Of a stretch of 64,000 nucleotides of DNA, positions 38,699-48,000 are shown in pieces. The translations under genes were made by a program, and so were the position numbers. Under the pieces are notes generated by a model, which worked only from the letters and a program-made list of their open reading frames with translations, was not told where the DNA came from and did not search any database. The first letter of the stretch is position 1. Every line of letters begins with the position of its first letter. The stretch comes from Planctomycetota bacterium (GTDB lineage Bacteria; Planctomycetota; SZUA-567): positions 52,525-116,524 of the forward strand of contig JAISJR010000049.1 in the NCBI GenBank assembly GCA_031261425.1, read 5' to 3'.

Positions 38699-39156
38699 AA
38701 TGGCAGTCGGAGATTCGTCCAAGAATTAGCACGAATTAAACCGGTTTTCACGAAATCGGGCGAAGCGAAGGTTAGTGTGCTTTCCAAATTTTTTTCTCAC
38801 AGAGGCGCGAAGAACACGGAGTCACGCCGATTGAAAATGCTCTATTCAATTGCCACGCGCTTTAGCGCGTGGTTAGCGGTAGCAAGTGACCGGCTTTAGC
38901 CGAATGGTTTATTTGGGCTAAAGCCCTTTCTTTTTTTTTGACCACTCACCACGCCTTAAAAGGCGTGGCAATTGAATAGAGCCACCGCGTCTGGCGCGTC
39001 CCCAAATTTGCGGTCTCATTCAAACGCTCTGTGATGCTTCCGTGAGAGTAAAAAAGTTAAGAAACGGTTATTAGAAGCAATCCGGTTCTCGCCGCAACCG
39101 CCGCCTGTTGCAACGCCGCGCCCGCGCCCTACGCTCCGCGCGTCAAGGAGAAATCT
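38699..39156. other. 458-bp intergenic region with a palindromic element
   Basis: It contains GCGAAGGTTAGTGTGCTTTCCAAATT (38762-38787, inverted copy of the sequence at 33421-33450) and palindromic element copy 3 (38842-38979). A GC-rich leader of mgtE follows, with several GC-rich segments (39090-39145). No gene is seen. Confidence 0.55.
38842..38979. repeat. Palindromic intergenic element, copy 3
   Basis: Ends CTATTCAATTGCCACGC and AATTGAATAG. The left inner palindrome is CCACGCGCTTTAGCGCGTGG and the right one is CCACGCCTTAAAAGGCGTGG, so arms differ by compensatory changes that keep each hairpin. Confidence 0.88.
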
Positions 39157-40632
39157 ATGCTCGCGAAAAAAAATTCGCCGGGGAACAATCGCGACATTAT
39201 GCGGTTGATTCTGCCCGACATCACCGACCGGCAGGCGATGCGCGAACTGTTGCGCCGCTACCATCCCGCCGACATCGCCGACGCGCTCGAAGAATTGCCG
39301 CCGGACGAGCAGTCGCGCCTCGTGTCGTTGCTCAATCCCGAAGAACAGGGCGACCTGCTCAGCGAAATCGACGCGGAAAACACCGGCGAATTGGTCGAAA
39401 AAATGTCGGCGGAACAGTTGTCGGAAATCGTCGAAACGATGCCGCCGGACGAGGCGGCGGACTTGCTCGAAACGATGGACCGGCAGGTCGCGTCCGCCGT
39501 GCTGACGAAAATCGACGCGGAAAATTCGCAACAGATTCGTGAGTTGTTGAGTTACCCGTCGGACTCCGCCGGCGGCATTATGAGCAACGAATTTTTTTAT
39601 CTCGACCCGTGCGCCACCGTCGGCGAAGCCCGCGAAAAATTTTTGCAATACCAGCCGGAAGCCGACGAGTTGCCGGCGGTGGTCATCTGCCGCGACGATA
39701 TGAAACTGCTCGGCGTGGTCCCGCCGGAAGAACTGTTGGGCGCGTCCGACGACAAGCCGATGAGCGCCTTGATGGAACGCGCCAACATCACCGTGTCGCC
39801 CGACGAAGACCAGGAGAACTGCGCGCGCTATTTCCGCCGCTACAACCTGAAAGTTTTGCCCGTTATCGACGCGCACCGGCGGATTTTGGGCTTGATTACG
39901 ATTGACGACGTGCTGGAAATCATCGAGCAGGAAGCGGCGGAAGATATGTTCTTGATGGTCGGCGTCGGTAGCGAGCGTCCGCTCGAAGAAAGCACCTTGC
40001 GGCGGGCGCTGAAACGAATGCCATGGTTCGTCGTAACCATTATCAATATGAGCATTCTGGGCTACATCATTCGCGCGTTTCAGCCGACGCTCGAACAAGT
40101 CGTGGCGGTGAGTTTTTTTATTCCGGCGATTATGGGACTGTGCGGCAACGTCGGCGTGCAGGCGGCGACCATCACGGTGCGCGGGCTCGCCAGCGGCGAA
40201 ATCAACTTCGGCGACACGTTATGGCTACTCCGCCGCGAATTGTTGGTCGGGATGATTGTCGGCGTTTTTTGCGGCGTGATTTTAAGCGGCGTGTCGATGT
40301 TTTTGGAAGCGCGACCGACGGCGGTCGTCGTGGAAGAGACGTTCGCCTCGCCGGAATCCGGCGACACGATTGTCGCGCAGGAACAGTTGGAATTGTCGTC
40401 GCCGGCGAAGGATAAAATTCTCGGCGTCGTGCCGCGTTTCCCGTTGGCGGTGGCGCTGGCGATGATGATTGGCGCGCTCGGCGCGGTAACGCTCGGCACG
40501 TGCGTGCCGCTGTTTTTCCACCGCGTCGGCATCGACCCGGCAATCGCCAGCGGACCGTTCGTTACGACCATCGTCGATATCGGCACGCAAACGCTGTATC
40601 TGACGTTGGTAACGTGGCTGTTGATTAGTTAG
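39157..40632 (+). CDS. mgtE: Magnesium transporter MgtE
   Basis: A 491-residue Mg2+ channel. The N-terminal superhelical domain (about 30-135) is followed by CBS domains (about 140-265), a plug helix, and five membrane helices. Family signatures are GNVGVQAATITVRGLA and DPAIASGPFVTTIVDIGTQTLYL. Between membrane helices about residues 385-425 form a hydrophilic loop (ARPTAVVVEETFASPESGD) longer than in typical MgtE. ATG with AAGGAGA. It stands alone. Confidence 0.95.
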   Translation: MLAKKNSPGNNRDIMRLILPDITDRQAMRELLRRYHPADIADALEELPPDEQSRLVSLLNPEEQGDLLSEIDAENTGELVEKMSAEQLSEIVETMPPDEAADLLETMDRQVASAVLTKIDAENSQQIRELLSYPSDSAGGIMSNEFFYLDPCATVGEAREKFLQYQPEADELPAVVICRDDMKLLGVVPPEELLGASDDKPMSALMERANITVSPDEDQENCARYFRRYNLKVLPVIDAHRRILGLITIDDVLEIIEQEAAEDMFLMVGVGSERPLEESTLRRALKRMPWFVVTIINMSILGYIIRAFQPTLEQVVAVSFFIPAIMGLCGNVGVQAATITVRGLASGEINFGDTLWLLRRELLVGMIVGVFCGVILSGVSMFLEARPTAVVVEETFASPESGDTIVAQEQLELSSPAKDKILGVVPRFPLAVALAMMIGALGAVTLGTCVPLFFHRVGIDPAIASGPFVTTIVDIGTQTLYLTLVTWLLIS

Positions 40633-40677
40633 CGAGCAGAGTTGAGAGTTGAAAGTTGAAAGTCGAAAGCGAGCGGT

Positions 40678-41349
40678 TTATCGGTCGTCGCGCGGGCTTA
40701 ATTGCCGCAGGATTTTTACCGCGTGGGCGGCGGCGCCGAAGCCGTTGTCGATATTCATCACCGCCACGCCGGCGGCGCACGAATTTAACATCGCCAGCAA
40801 CGCCGCGACGCCGTTGAACGCCGCGCCGTAACCGACGCCGGTCGGCACCGCGATAACCGGCGCGGCGGTCAAGCCGCCGACGACGCTCGGCAACGCCCCC
40901 TCCATTCCCGCGACGGCGATAATCACCGTCGCCGAACGCAATTTTTCCGTCGCCGCGAGCAGGCGATGCAGACCGGCAACGCCGACATCGGTCAGCGTTT
41001 CGACGCGCGCGCCCGCCATTTCCGCCGTCAGCGCGGCTTCTTCGACCACCGGCAAATCGCTGGTGCCGGCGGCGACGATTAACAGCGTCCCCGGCAAACG
41101 CGGGCGCGGCGGCGGCGCGCCGAGCAACAGCGCGCGTCCGCGCTCCTGCCGCGGCGCGTCCGGCAGACGGGCAATCAGCGCGTCGCGAATGGCGGGCGTA
41201 ACGCGCGTGAACAGCGCGTAGCCGAGACGCGCCAACAGTTGCGTCGCGATGGCGGCGCACTGCGCGGGCGTTTTGAACTCGGCAAAAATCGCTTCCGGCA
41301 AGCCGCACCGCGCTTCGCGGTCAAAGTCAAGATTGATGACGTCGGACAT
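40678..41349 (-). CDS. larB: LarB, nickel-pincer nucleotide cofactor synthesis (PurE-like)
   Basis: Carboxylates nicotinic acid adenine dinucleotide in synthesis of the lactate racemase cofactor. The 223-residue protein shows the PurE-like domain: VAAGTSDLPVVEEA, DVGVAGLHRLL, AGMEGALPSVV, PTGVGYGAAFNG and the LarB-specific ending MLNSCAAGVAVMNIDNGFGAA. No larC or larE is adjacent. It is convergent with mgtE across a 45-bp repeat-containing gap. Confidence 0.92.
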   Translation of the reverse strand: MSDVINLDFDREARCGLPEAIFAEFKTPAQCAAIATQLLARLGYALFTRVTPAIRDALIARLPDAPRQERGRALLLGAPPPRPRLPGTLLIVAAGTSDLPVVEEAALTAEMAGARVETLTDVGVAGLHRLLAATEKLRSATVIIAVAGMEGALPSVVGGLTAAPVIAVPTGVGYGAAFNGVAALLAMLNSCAAGVAVMNIDNGFGAAAHAVKILRQLSPRDDR

Positions 41350-41522
41350 TTTAGTTTGCTCGTCAAAGTGGAGGAGGTGTCGCTTAAAACATACCCGCCG
41401 GTAATTTTGCCATCGACCTGTTTAATCATCTCCGCCGGTCGCGCTTAAAAGCGAGAGAGAGTAACTTTCCCCTCGCAAGTTTCAACTTTCAACTTTTTCA
41501 ATTAAATTTACACTTGCGGGGG

Positions 41523-41606
41523 CAGTGAGCAGTGGGCAGTGGGCAGAACCGGTGCTCGCTGTCCACTGCCAACCGCTCACTGTCCACTGTCCACTGCCAA
41601 CTGCCC
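41523..41606. repeat. CAGTGGGCAGT tandem/inverted repeat
   Basis: The left part has CAGTGAGCAGTGGGCAGTGGGCAG and the right part is its complement (CACTGTCCACTGTCCACTGCC), forming a long imperfect hairpin directly before the ABC permease start. Confidence 0.75.
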
Positions 41607-41619
41607 AACCCGCTCACCA

Positions 41620-42672
41620 ATGTTCGCCTATCTCGTCAAACGCCTGTTAATGATGTTGCCGACGCTGTTCATTATTACGTTCGCGTCGTATGGAATGTTG
41701 CGCGTCGCGCCGGGCGACCCCGTCAAGGCGAATATGGCGATGAGCGAAGGCGGGGGCAAAAGCGGCGGCGGCGACGTTCAGCGCGAGGGCGAATCCGCCG
41801 CCGCGAAAGCGTTTCGCAAATACTACGGGCTTGACCAGTCCATCCTCACCGGCTATTGGTGGTGGCTGACCGGCAATCCGAACCTCCCCGGCAGTCGCGG
41901 CATTTTGCGCGGCGACTTCGGCATTTCCCTCACCGTGTCGCTCGGCTCGCCGGTGTCCGCGATGTTGGCGCAACGCCTGCCGCCGACGCTCAAACTCAAT
42001 TTCTGGTCGCTGATTTTTATTTACGGCATCGCGATTCCGGTCGGGATTTACGCGGCTATTCACCGCCAGCGCCTGCTCGACCGCGGAAGCGCGTTCGTCT
42101 TCTTTTTGTTGTATTCGTTGCCGTCGTTCTGGCTCGGCTTGTTGCTGATTATTTTTGTTTCGCGCTATCTGCCGTGGTGGCCCACGCGCGGACTTGACGC
42201 CGCGTTGCCGCTGACCGCGTCGTATTGGCAGGTTCTCGGCGAAACCGTTTGGCGCTATGTTTTGCCGGTGTTATGTTTGTCGTGCGGCGGCTTGGCGTTT
42301 TTGAGCCGCTACTCGCGGTCGGCGATGCTGGAAGTTATCCGGCAGGACTACATTCGCACGGCGCGCGCCAAGGGCTTGCCGGAGCGCGTCGTCATTCTTA
42401 AACACGCGCTCCGCAACGGAATGATTCCGCTGATTACGATGTTCGCCGGACTGTTGCCCGGACTGATTAGCGGCAGTGTTTTTGTCGAAATTATTTTCGG
42501 GATTCCGGGGATGGGAATGTTGGCGATGGAAGCCATCGGCAGTCGCGACTATCCGTTGTTGATGACGCTGTTCGCGCTCACTTCGGCGCTGACGATGGTC
42601 GGAATTTTATTGAGCGACCTCGCGTATTGCCTCGTTGACCCGCGCATTTCGTTGGGCGGGAAAGGCAATTAA
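41620..42672 (+). CDS. Peptide-type ABC transporter permease (DppB/OppB family)
   Basis: A 350-residue inner-membrane permease. It starts MFAYLVKRLLMMLPTLFIITFASYGMLR, followed by APGDP and a periplasmic segment with GLDQSIL. Four further helices follow, with the EAA loop ARAKGLPERVVILKHALRN (about 245). The ending MEAIGSRDYPLLM...DLAYCLVDPRIS is diagnostic. There is no clear ribosome-binding site. The partner permease, ATPases and binding protein normally in the same operon are absent; the next gene is on the other strand. Confidence 0.92.
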   Translation: MFAYLVKRLLMMLPTLFIITFASYGMLRVAPGDPVKANMAMSEGGGKSGGGDVQREGESAAAKAFRKYYGLDQSILTGYWWWLTGNPNLPGSRGILRGDFGISLTVSLGSPVSAMLAQRLPPTLKLNFWSLIFIYGIAIPVGIYAAIHRQRLLDRGSAFVFFLLYSLPSFWLGLLLIIFVSRYLPWWPTRGLDAALPLTASYWQVLGETVWRYVLPVLCLSCGGLAFLSRYSRSAMLEVIRQDYIRTARAKGLPERVVILKHALRNGMIPLITMFAGLLPGLISGSVFVEIIFGIPGMGMLAMEAIGSRDYPLLMTLFALTSALTMVGILLSDLAYCLVDPRISLGGKGN

Positions 42673-42765
42673 CAATTAACAATTCAAAATTAACAATTAA
42701 AAATTGTGGAGTTTGATTCGCAAATTCGCTTCGCGTAATTTTATCATCAATCCACAATTCGTAAT
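42665..42765. repeat. AT-rich imperfect inverted repeat
   Basis: Arms AAAAATTGTGGAGTTTGAT and ATCAATCCACAATTCG around CGCTTCGCG. Same family as 10737-10838. Confidence 0.75.
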
Positions 42766-42768
42766 TAC

Positions 42769-43905
42769 TCAATCGCCGCGCGGTTTTTCCCGCCGCCATT
42801 TTTGCCATTGCTCTTTTTCGGTCGGCGGAAAATTCTGGCCGGTGAGCAGTTTCAGCAATTCGTGCGCCGGATAAATCGTCGCGGGACCCGACTTGGCGTT
42901 TTCCGAAGAACTCCAACCGTCGCGTTGCGCCTCGGCGGTGATTTTGCCGCCGGTTGTCGCCGTCACGCTGTAATCGACATTGTCGATTAACGCTTCGATT
43001 AACCGGTCGTTGACCGTGGCGCGAAAAACTTCCCCCGCCCGCCGGCGCGCGCGGAGCGGCGGCGCTTTCAACACCATTTTCAACAACTGCCGGTGCATCG
43101 CCTCCGGCGGCGTCCACGCCGTCAACTGCGCCGTCAGAATTTTCAGCAACGCCGGCGAATTTTCATACCGCAACCGCTTAATCAGCAACGCGAGTTTGCG
43201 CGCGTCTTTTTTTTGCGCGACGGCGTAATAAGCCGCCTCGCGGGCTTTGGCGTTCACGTCGTTCGCGGCGTTTTCGAGCATCGTCCAGGCGTTGTCGCCG
43301 GACAAGGCGGCGAGTTGTTGCCCCAGACCGTCCGCGCTGTCGGTCGGCGCGAGCCGCGCCGCGGCGTTCAAAATTCGTTGCAACGCCGCGCGATTGTCGG
43401 CGGTTTCCCGTTGCCGCCGGTCGCGGTCTTGCAAAAAAGCCGCGGCGTCGGCGTCGCGCCATTCGCCGCGATAGAATTCTTTGCCCTGCGCGCGTTGCGC
43501 CGCGTCGCGCGTCTGCCACTCGCCGTTTTGTTTGACGTAACCGGCGCCGCGCCGCGCTTCGGCGTCGTCGGGGTCGAGTTCGACCGCGTGTTGAAAGGCG
43601 TCTTTGGCTTGTTTGGGGAGGCGGTTTTCGCGGCACCAACGCGCGAGTTTCAGCCACGCCGCCGCGTTGTCCGGCGGAGTGATGGCGAGCAGATTTTCGT
43701 AGCGCTCATCGACGGTCAATTTTTTTTCGACGGCGCGGACTTCGTCTTTCGGAAAGCGAATAACCGAATTTTCGCCGAGTTGAATCGCGTATTCCTCGGC
43801 GGTTTCGGTAACTTTGCCGGACAGCGTTCGCCCGTCGGTCAAATGCAATTCGTCGGCAAAAATTCCCGACGACAAGCACGCAACGATAAGCAGGAGAGAG
43901 CGCAT
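42769..43905 (-). CDS. Exported TPR-containing protein, function unknown
   Basis: A 378-residue protein with a signal peptide (MRSLLLIVACLSSGIFA). It then has a small beta region (LHLTDGRTLSGKVTETAEEYAI) and a TPR pair (about 80-125). WRDADAAAF and HEAT-like helices precede a C-terminal piece with YPAHELLKLLTGQNF. This architecture is common in PVC bacteria. The start was set at the ATG before the signal peptide. No function is known. Confidence 0.75.
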   Translation of the reverse strand: MRSLLLIVACLSSGIFADELHLTDGRTLSGKVTETAEEYAIQLGENSVIRFPKDEVRAVEKKLTVDERYENLLAITPPDNAAAWLKLARWCRENRLPKQAKDAFQHAVELDPDDAEARRGAGYVKQNGEWQTRDAAQRAQGKEFYRGEWRDADAAAFLQDRDRRQRETADNRAALQRILNAAARLAPTDSADGLGQQLAALSGDNAWTMLENAANDVNAKAREAAYYAVAQKKDARKLALLIKRLRYENSPALLKILTAQLTAWTPPEAMHRQLLKMVLKAPPLRARRRAGEVFRATVNDRLIEALIDNVDYSVTATTGGKITAEAQRDGWSSSENAKSGPATIYPAHELLKLLTGQNFPPTEKEQWQKWRREKPRGD

Positions 43906-43927
43906 TTTTTTAGTTGGAATAAGGGGT

Positions 43928-44200
43928 TTAATCGGCGTGATTGGCGCGGCGTTCACCGGACGGCGGCGTTTTAACGCGGGCGCGAGAAAAATAACGTTGT
44001 TGTTCGATTAGTCCGCTGGTCGGCTCAACCGGTTCGCGCCGGCAAATCCAGTCGCTCATTTGAAAAATCGCGCGCATTTCTTTTTGGCGCAAGGTCGCGT
44101 CTGCGTCCAACGCGCGCATTTCCTTGACGGCGACCCGCTCCAACCATTCGCCGGTTACTTTCCAGTTATCGACCCATTCTTTTGTCGTTAGCGGGCGCAT
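43928..44200 (-). CDS. Small protein, third gene of a PIN module
   Basis: A 90-residue protein, unrecognised. It contains SGLIEQQRYFSRAR near the C-terminus, a phrase seen beside PIN genes of the same type. It overlaps the upstream 57-residue gene by 13 bases, and both follow the PIN gene on the minus strand, so it is probably co-transcribed. Confidence 0.6.
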   Translation of the reverse strand: MRPLTTKEWVDNWKVTGEWLERVAVKEMRALDADATLRQKEMRAIFQMSDWICRREPVEPTSGLIEQQRYFSRARVKTPPSGERRANHAD

Positions 44201-44361
44201 AATTCGTTCCTTTTCGTCGGCAACGGCTCTTTACCGATTCGCAATAACACTTCGTTGACTCTGGTTATATGGTCGGCGCGCGCCTCTTCTTTCGTCATTT
44301 TCGACCGGCGTTCCGCGAGCGCGCCCCTAATTCGATGAATTTCCTCTTCGTCAAATTCCAT
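44188..44361 (-). CDS. Small putative antitoxin (57 aa) between PIN gene and the 90-aa gene
   Basis: The ATG at 44361 has a strong GGAGGGG ribosome-binding site and gives a 57-residue charged protein beginning MEFDEEEIHRIRG and ending KRNELCAR. It overlaps the PIN gene's end by 11 bases and the next start by 13. The size and overlaps fit an antitoxin for the PIN protein; this is an inference. Confidence 0.65.
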   Translation of the reverse strand: MEFDEEEIHRIRGALAERRSKMTKEEARADHITRVNEVLLRIGKEPLPTKRNELCAR

Positions 44362-44836
44362 CGTCGTCCCCTCCTAAAAGAATGTCCGGCGTGATGATTT
44401 TCGTTAATTTCAACCCCTCGCGCGTGTTCACTGTGTCAACCGCGCGCATTGCTTTCGCGTTCACAATATGCCGACAATTCCACGAAACGGCGTAATCGCA
44501 GTTGGCTAAACTCGCGATGGCGAGGTGCGTCGCGTCCGTTTCGCTTTTGCGCTTCAAACCGCCTTCGCCGATATATTCGTTCGCGATTCGTTCCGTCTCG
44601 TCATCAACTCCGCAGTGTTCATATTTTATCGTTCGCAACTTTCCTTCCAAAAAACTTCGCTTCGGCTCGCCGCAATCTCTGATTTCGTCAAGCACCGGCG
44701 AACCAATCACCACTTCATATTCGCTCGCCGCGACCTTGCTCCACAAACGCAATGTTTCCGCCATCCGGTCAGGACGGTCATCGGCTTGCAAATGACTTAT
44801 AACCGAGGTCTCAAGGTAAATTTTCGGTTTGCGCAT
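44351..44836 (-). CDS. PIN-domain nuclease (toxin candidate)
   Basis: A 161-residue PIN protein. It opens KIYLETSVISHL, with Glu in place of the usual Asp, then has SPVLDEIRD, ETDATHLAIAS and SWNCRHIVN. This is the pattern of a known VapC-like subfamily. It is the first gene of a three-gene overlapping unit, so the toxin precedes the putative antitoxin, the reverse of the usual order. Confidence 0.82.
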   Translation of the reverse strand: MRKPKIYLETSVISHLQADDRPDRMAETLRLWSKVAASEYEVVIGSPVLDEIRDCGEPKRSFLEGKLRTIKYEHCGVDDETERIANEYIGEGGLKRKSETDATHLAIASLANCDYAVSWNCRHIVNAKAMRAVDTVNTREGLKLTKIITPDILLGGDDDGI

Positions 44837-45028
44837 TTTCAGTCGCTCATTTTTTCGACAACATTTAACCGGAATAAGAACCTATCTGGTTATCAAAATT
44901 TAACCGCCAAGACGCACAAGTCGCCGAAGGTTGAAACGCGGACTTCGTGCGCCTTTTTCGCCTTGGTGGTAAATCTCTCAATCCCCGATTCTGGTTATTC
45001 GGATAGGTTCTAAATTCGCCGCCGCCGC

Positions 45029-48000
45029 TCACTCCCCCACGACCTTTTGCAACTCGACCCACTCTTTGGTCACGAGCAACACCGTCCGTTTGTCGCCGTG
45101 CGTGAGCGCGGCTTGGATTTTCAGCAGTTCGGGATACAGCGCCACGTCGTAATACGTCGCGGTCAGTTGCGCGTTTTGCGTAACGCGCAACACGTTGCCC
45201 TCGCCCGCGCCCGCGCCGCCGTAGCGCGTTTCAATTTCGACGCGGCTGTTTTCTTCGATGGGCGAGTGCCAGAGCAGTTTCGGCGGATAAATCAGCGGGC
45301 GGAAATTCTCCGGTAGGGTTATCACCGTGTTAATCCGCAACCGCTGGTCTTCGCCGATGAACAGCGGATTAGTCCGTTTCGCCGAGCGGAAATCGAACAG
45401 CCGCCGCAAGGTCTCCGGCAAGCCCAAATACAAAAAGCCGTTGTCTTCGACCGCGTATTTCGGCACCCGCGCCGTGAATTCGATTTTCCCCGGATACGCC
45501 GAAAAATCCGTAACGTAATCGCTCGCCGCCGTCGCCGCCTGCGCCAAATTCGCGAGTTCGGTCTGGTGATGGCGCCGCTTTTCTTCCGGGCGCATTTCCG
45601 CGAACAACTTTTTATAGGCGTGATAATGATTGCCGGTGATTAGCGCCGTTTTGCGAATCGTCGCCTCGCCGTCCGCCTTCAACGCGATGTGGTAAGTCGT
45701 CTCGTCCGCCAAGGTGAAATGTTTGTCGTTGCGCACGGTTTCAAACGCGCCGGTTTGCAAATTCAGCGCGACCAAACCGTCGCTCGGTGTCGCGCCGAGT
45801 TGCGAGTATTGGTCGATGTCGTTCAGCCACACCGTCCGCCCTTCGACCGTCAGCCGCAACAACACGCCGTTGAACATTTGCGGATTCGGCAGTTGCAATT
45901 GCGGCAACGACAGATTCACGCCGGCGCGATATTGGCTGACTAAAAATAATTCGGGCTGGGCGTCCGGCGCCGCCGCGAGCAACGCCAGCCACAACGCCGC
46001 GCCGTCGGCGCTGTTGCCGTAGCCGTCGGCGAGCGTTTTATCCGCCGGCGTCATCGTCGCGGTCAGCGGCAAATCGCCGAACGCCGGACCCGTCCGCCGG
46101 ATGGTCGTCGCGAGGTCGTCAACCAACGCGCGCAGTCCCGCCAGCGTCAGTTTTTTGCCGAGCGCGCTCCCCTTCGCCGCGGCGTTCGGCTGATTTTTCG
46201 CCGCCGTGAAAAGCGTTTCTCGCACGCTCGCCGCGTAATTCCGCCATTCGCCGGAGCCGGCGAACCACATCGGCGTAAAACTGCCGAGCGGCGGCAAAAA
46301 ATCCTCGTATTTCATTTGCGGCTCGTTGGCGATTTCCCACAACGGCGCGCTGTCATCGACGCTCCGCGTTTCGTGGACGTTCAACGTGGTCTCGACCGGA
46401 ATGTTCATTCCCGCCGGCGCTCGCAACGTTACCGAGCGCGCGACAATCGGGGAAAATTCGCGAAACGTTTCCGCCGCGAAAAAGAACGGCTGGCGGCTGA
46501 TTTCGCGCAGGACGCGATATTCGACGATGCTCCCGATTTCGACGTTCGGCAAATTGGCGACGAGAATTTTTCCGCCGGGGTAACGCGGCGCGTCGCCGTT
46601 CCAACTTTGGTCCATAATGTTGACGGCGCTCGCGGCAATCGTCTGCACTTTGCCGTTCGGCGCGATGACGACGGCGCGTTCCAACGTTACGTTTTCGACG
46701 GCGGGGTTGTAGGCGATTTTGAGTTCGCTCTCGTCTTTCAATCCGGCGTAGGTGAGAATCTTTTTGCGCGTCGTGCGCCGCTCGCGCCAACTGTGCGCGT
46801 CGAGGACTTCATATTCCACGTCGTCGGCAAGAAAAACGCTGTCGGCTTGTTTGTCGAGCAACGCCTCGTTTTCGACGCGGCTGGTCGATTGCGCGAACAC
46901 CGGCAATTTGCGCGCGTTGTATTCGACCGTTTTCAGTTGCTCTTTGACTTGCGCGTATTGCTCCGGCGAAATTTCCACTTCCCGCAAAATGAACTCGTTT
47001 TTGCCGCGCAACGATTTGCCGACCCGCGCCAGCGACCGCCGCCATTCGAGCGCCGGCGTTTCGACCGGCTTATACACCGGCATCGACAACTCGCGCGAAA
47101 ATTCGGCGGGCAAATCGATTTTGATGGTTTCGCTGACGCCGCAAGTGCTGTCCAACACCAGCGGGAACCGCCGCTTTTCCAAACCCATTTGCCCCAGCAT
47201 AAAATTGACCGCGCCGACGCGCGCGCCCAAAAACGGCGCCGGCAACAACGCCAAATTCCGCCCGCGAATCGCGATGTTGCGGGCGGCAAATTGCAGGCGG
47301 ACAAACAGGGGCTCGGCGGTGTCGAGCGGATTGTCCGGCGTCAGCGAAAACGCCGTCAGTTCCGCGCCGCCATACACCGCTTTGACGACGCCTTCAAAAT
47401 AGCGCCGCCGCTCGTTCGGCGTAATCCGCGCGAAATAGCCGCGATATAAATTGTCGTTGATGCCGGCGAATTGGATGGTCGTGTCAACTTTCAAATCGCC
47501 CGCGGGCGAAAGTTCGCCGTCGGAGTCAATCGTCAGCATATTTTCCGCCGCCGGCGTGGTCGGCGACACGCGCAATTTTTCGCCGTTCGCCGCCGCGACG
47601 AGATAACTCTTGTCGCTCAAATAATCCGGCAACAGCGTCCGCGTGTTTTCGTCGGTCGAATCCATCAACATATATTCGCCGTTGACTAACGCGGCGGTAA
47701 CGGCGTGGTTGAAAAACGGCTGGGCGACCTCGGCGTCCTTTTTCATATTGGTGTCGATGAGGACGGGAAACGCTTCGATGCCCGCGAGACGCAACATCGC
47801 GACGAGGAGCGCGGCTTTGTCGCGGCAGACGCCGTGTTTTTCGGAGAACGTGTCTTTGACCGGATGCGGCTCGTAACCCGGCGCCGTTTCCTCGGTGGTT
47901 ACGCCGACGTAGCGGATTTTCTGGCTGACCCACGTAAATAAGCGCTGAATTTTTTCCCGCGGGTCGGTTTCGTCGCCGACGATTTTATGGACGGCGTCCT

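Noticed and set aside
46316..47449. 377-codon frame antisense to the DUF3857 protein
   Set aside because: Compositional shadow of the opposite gene.
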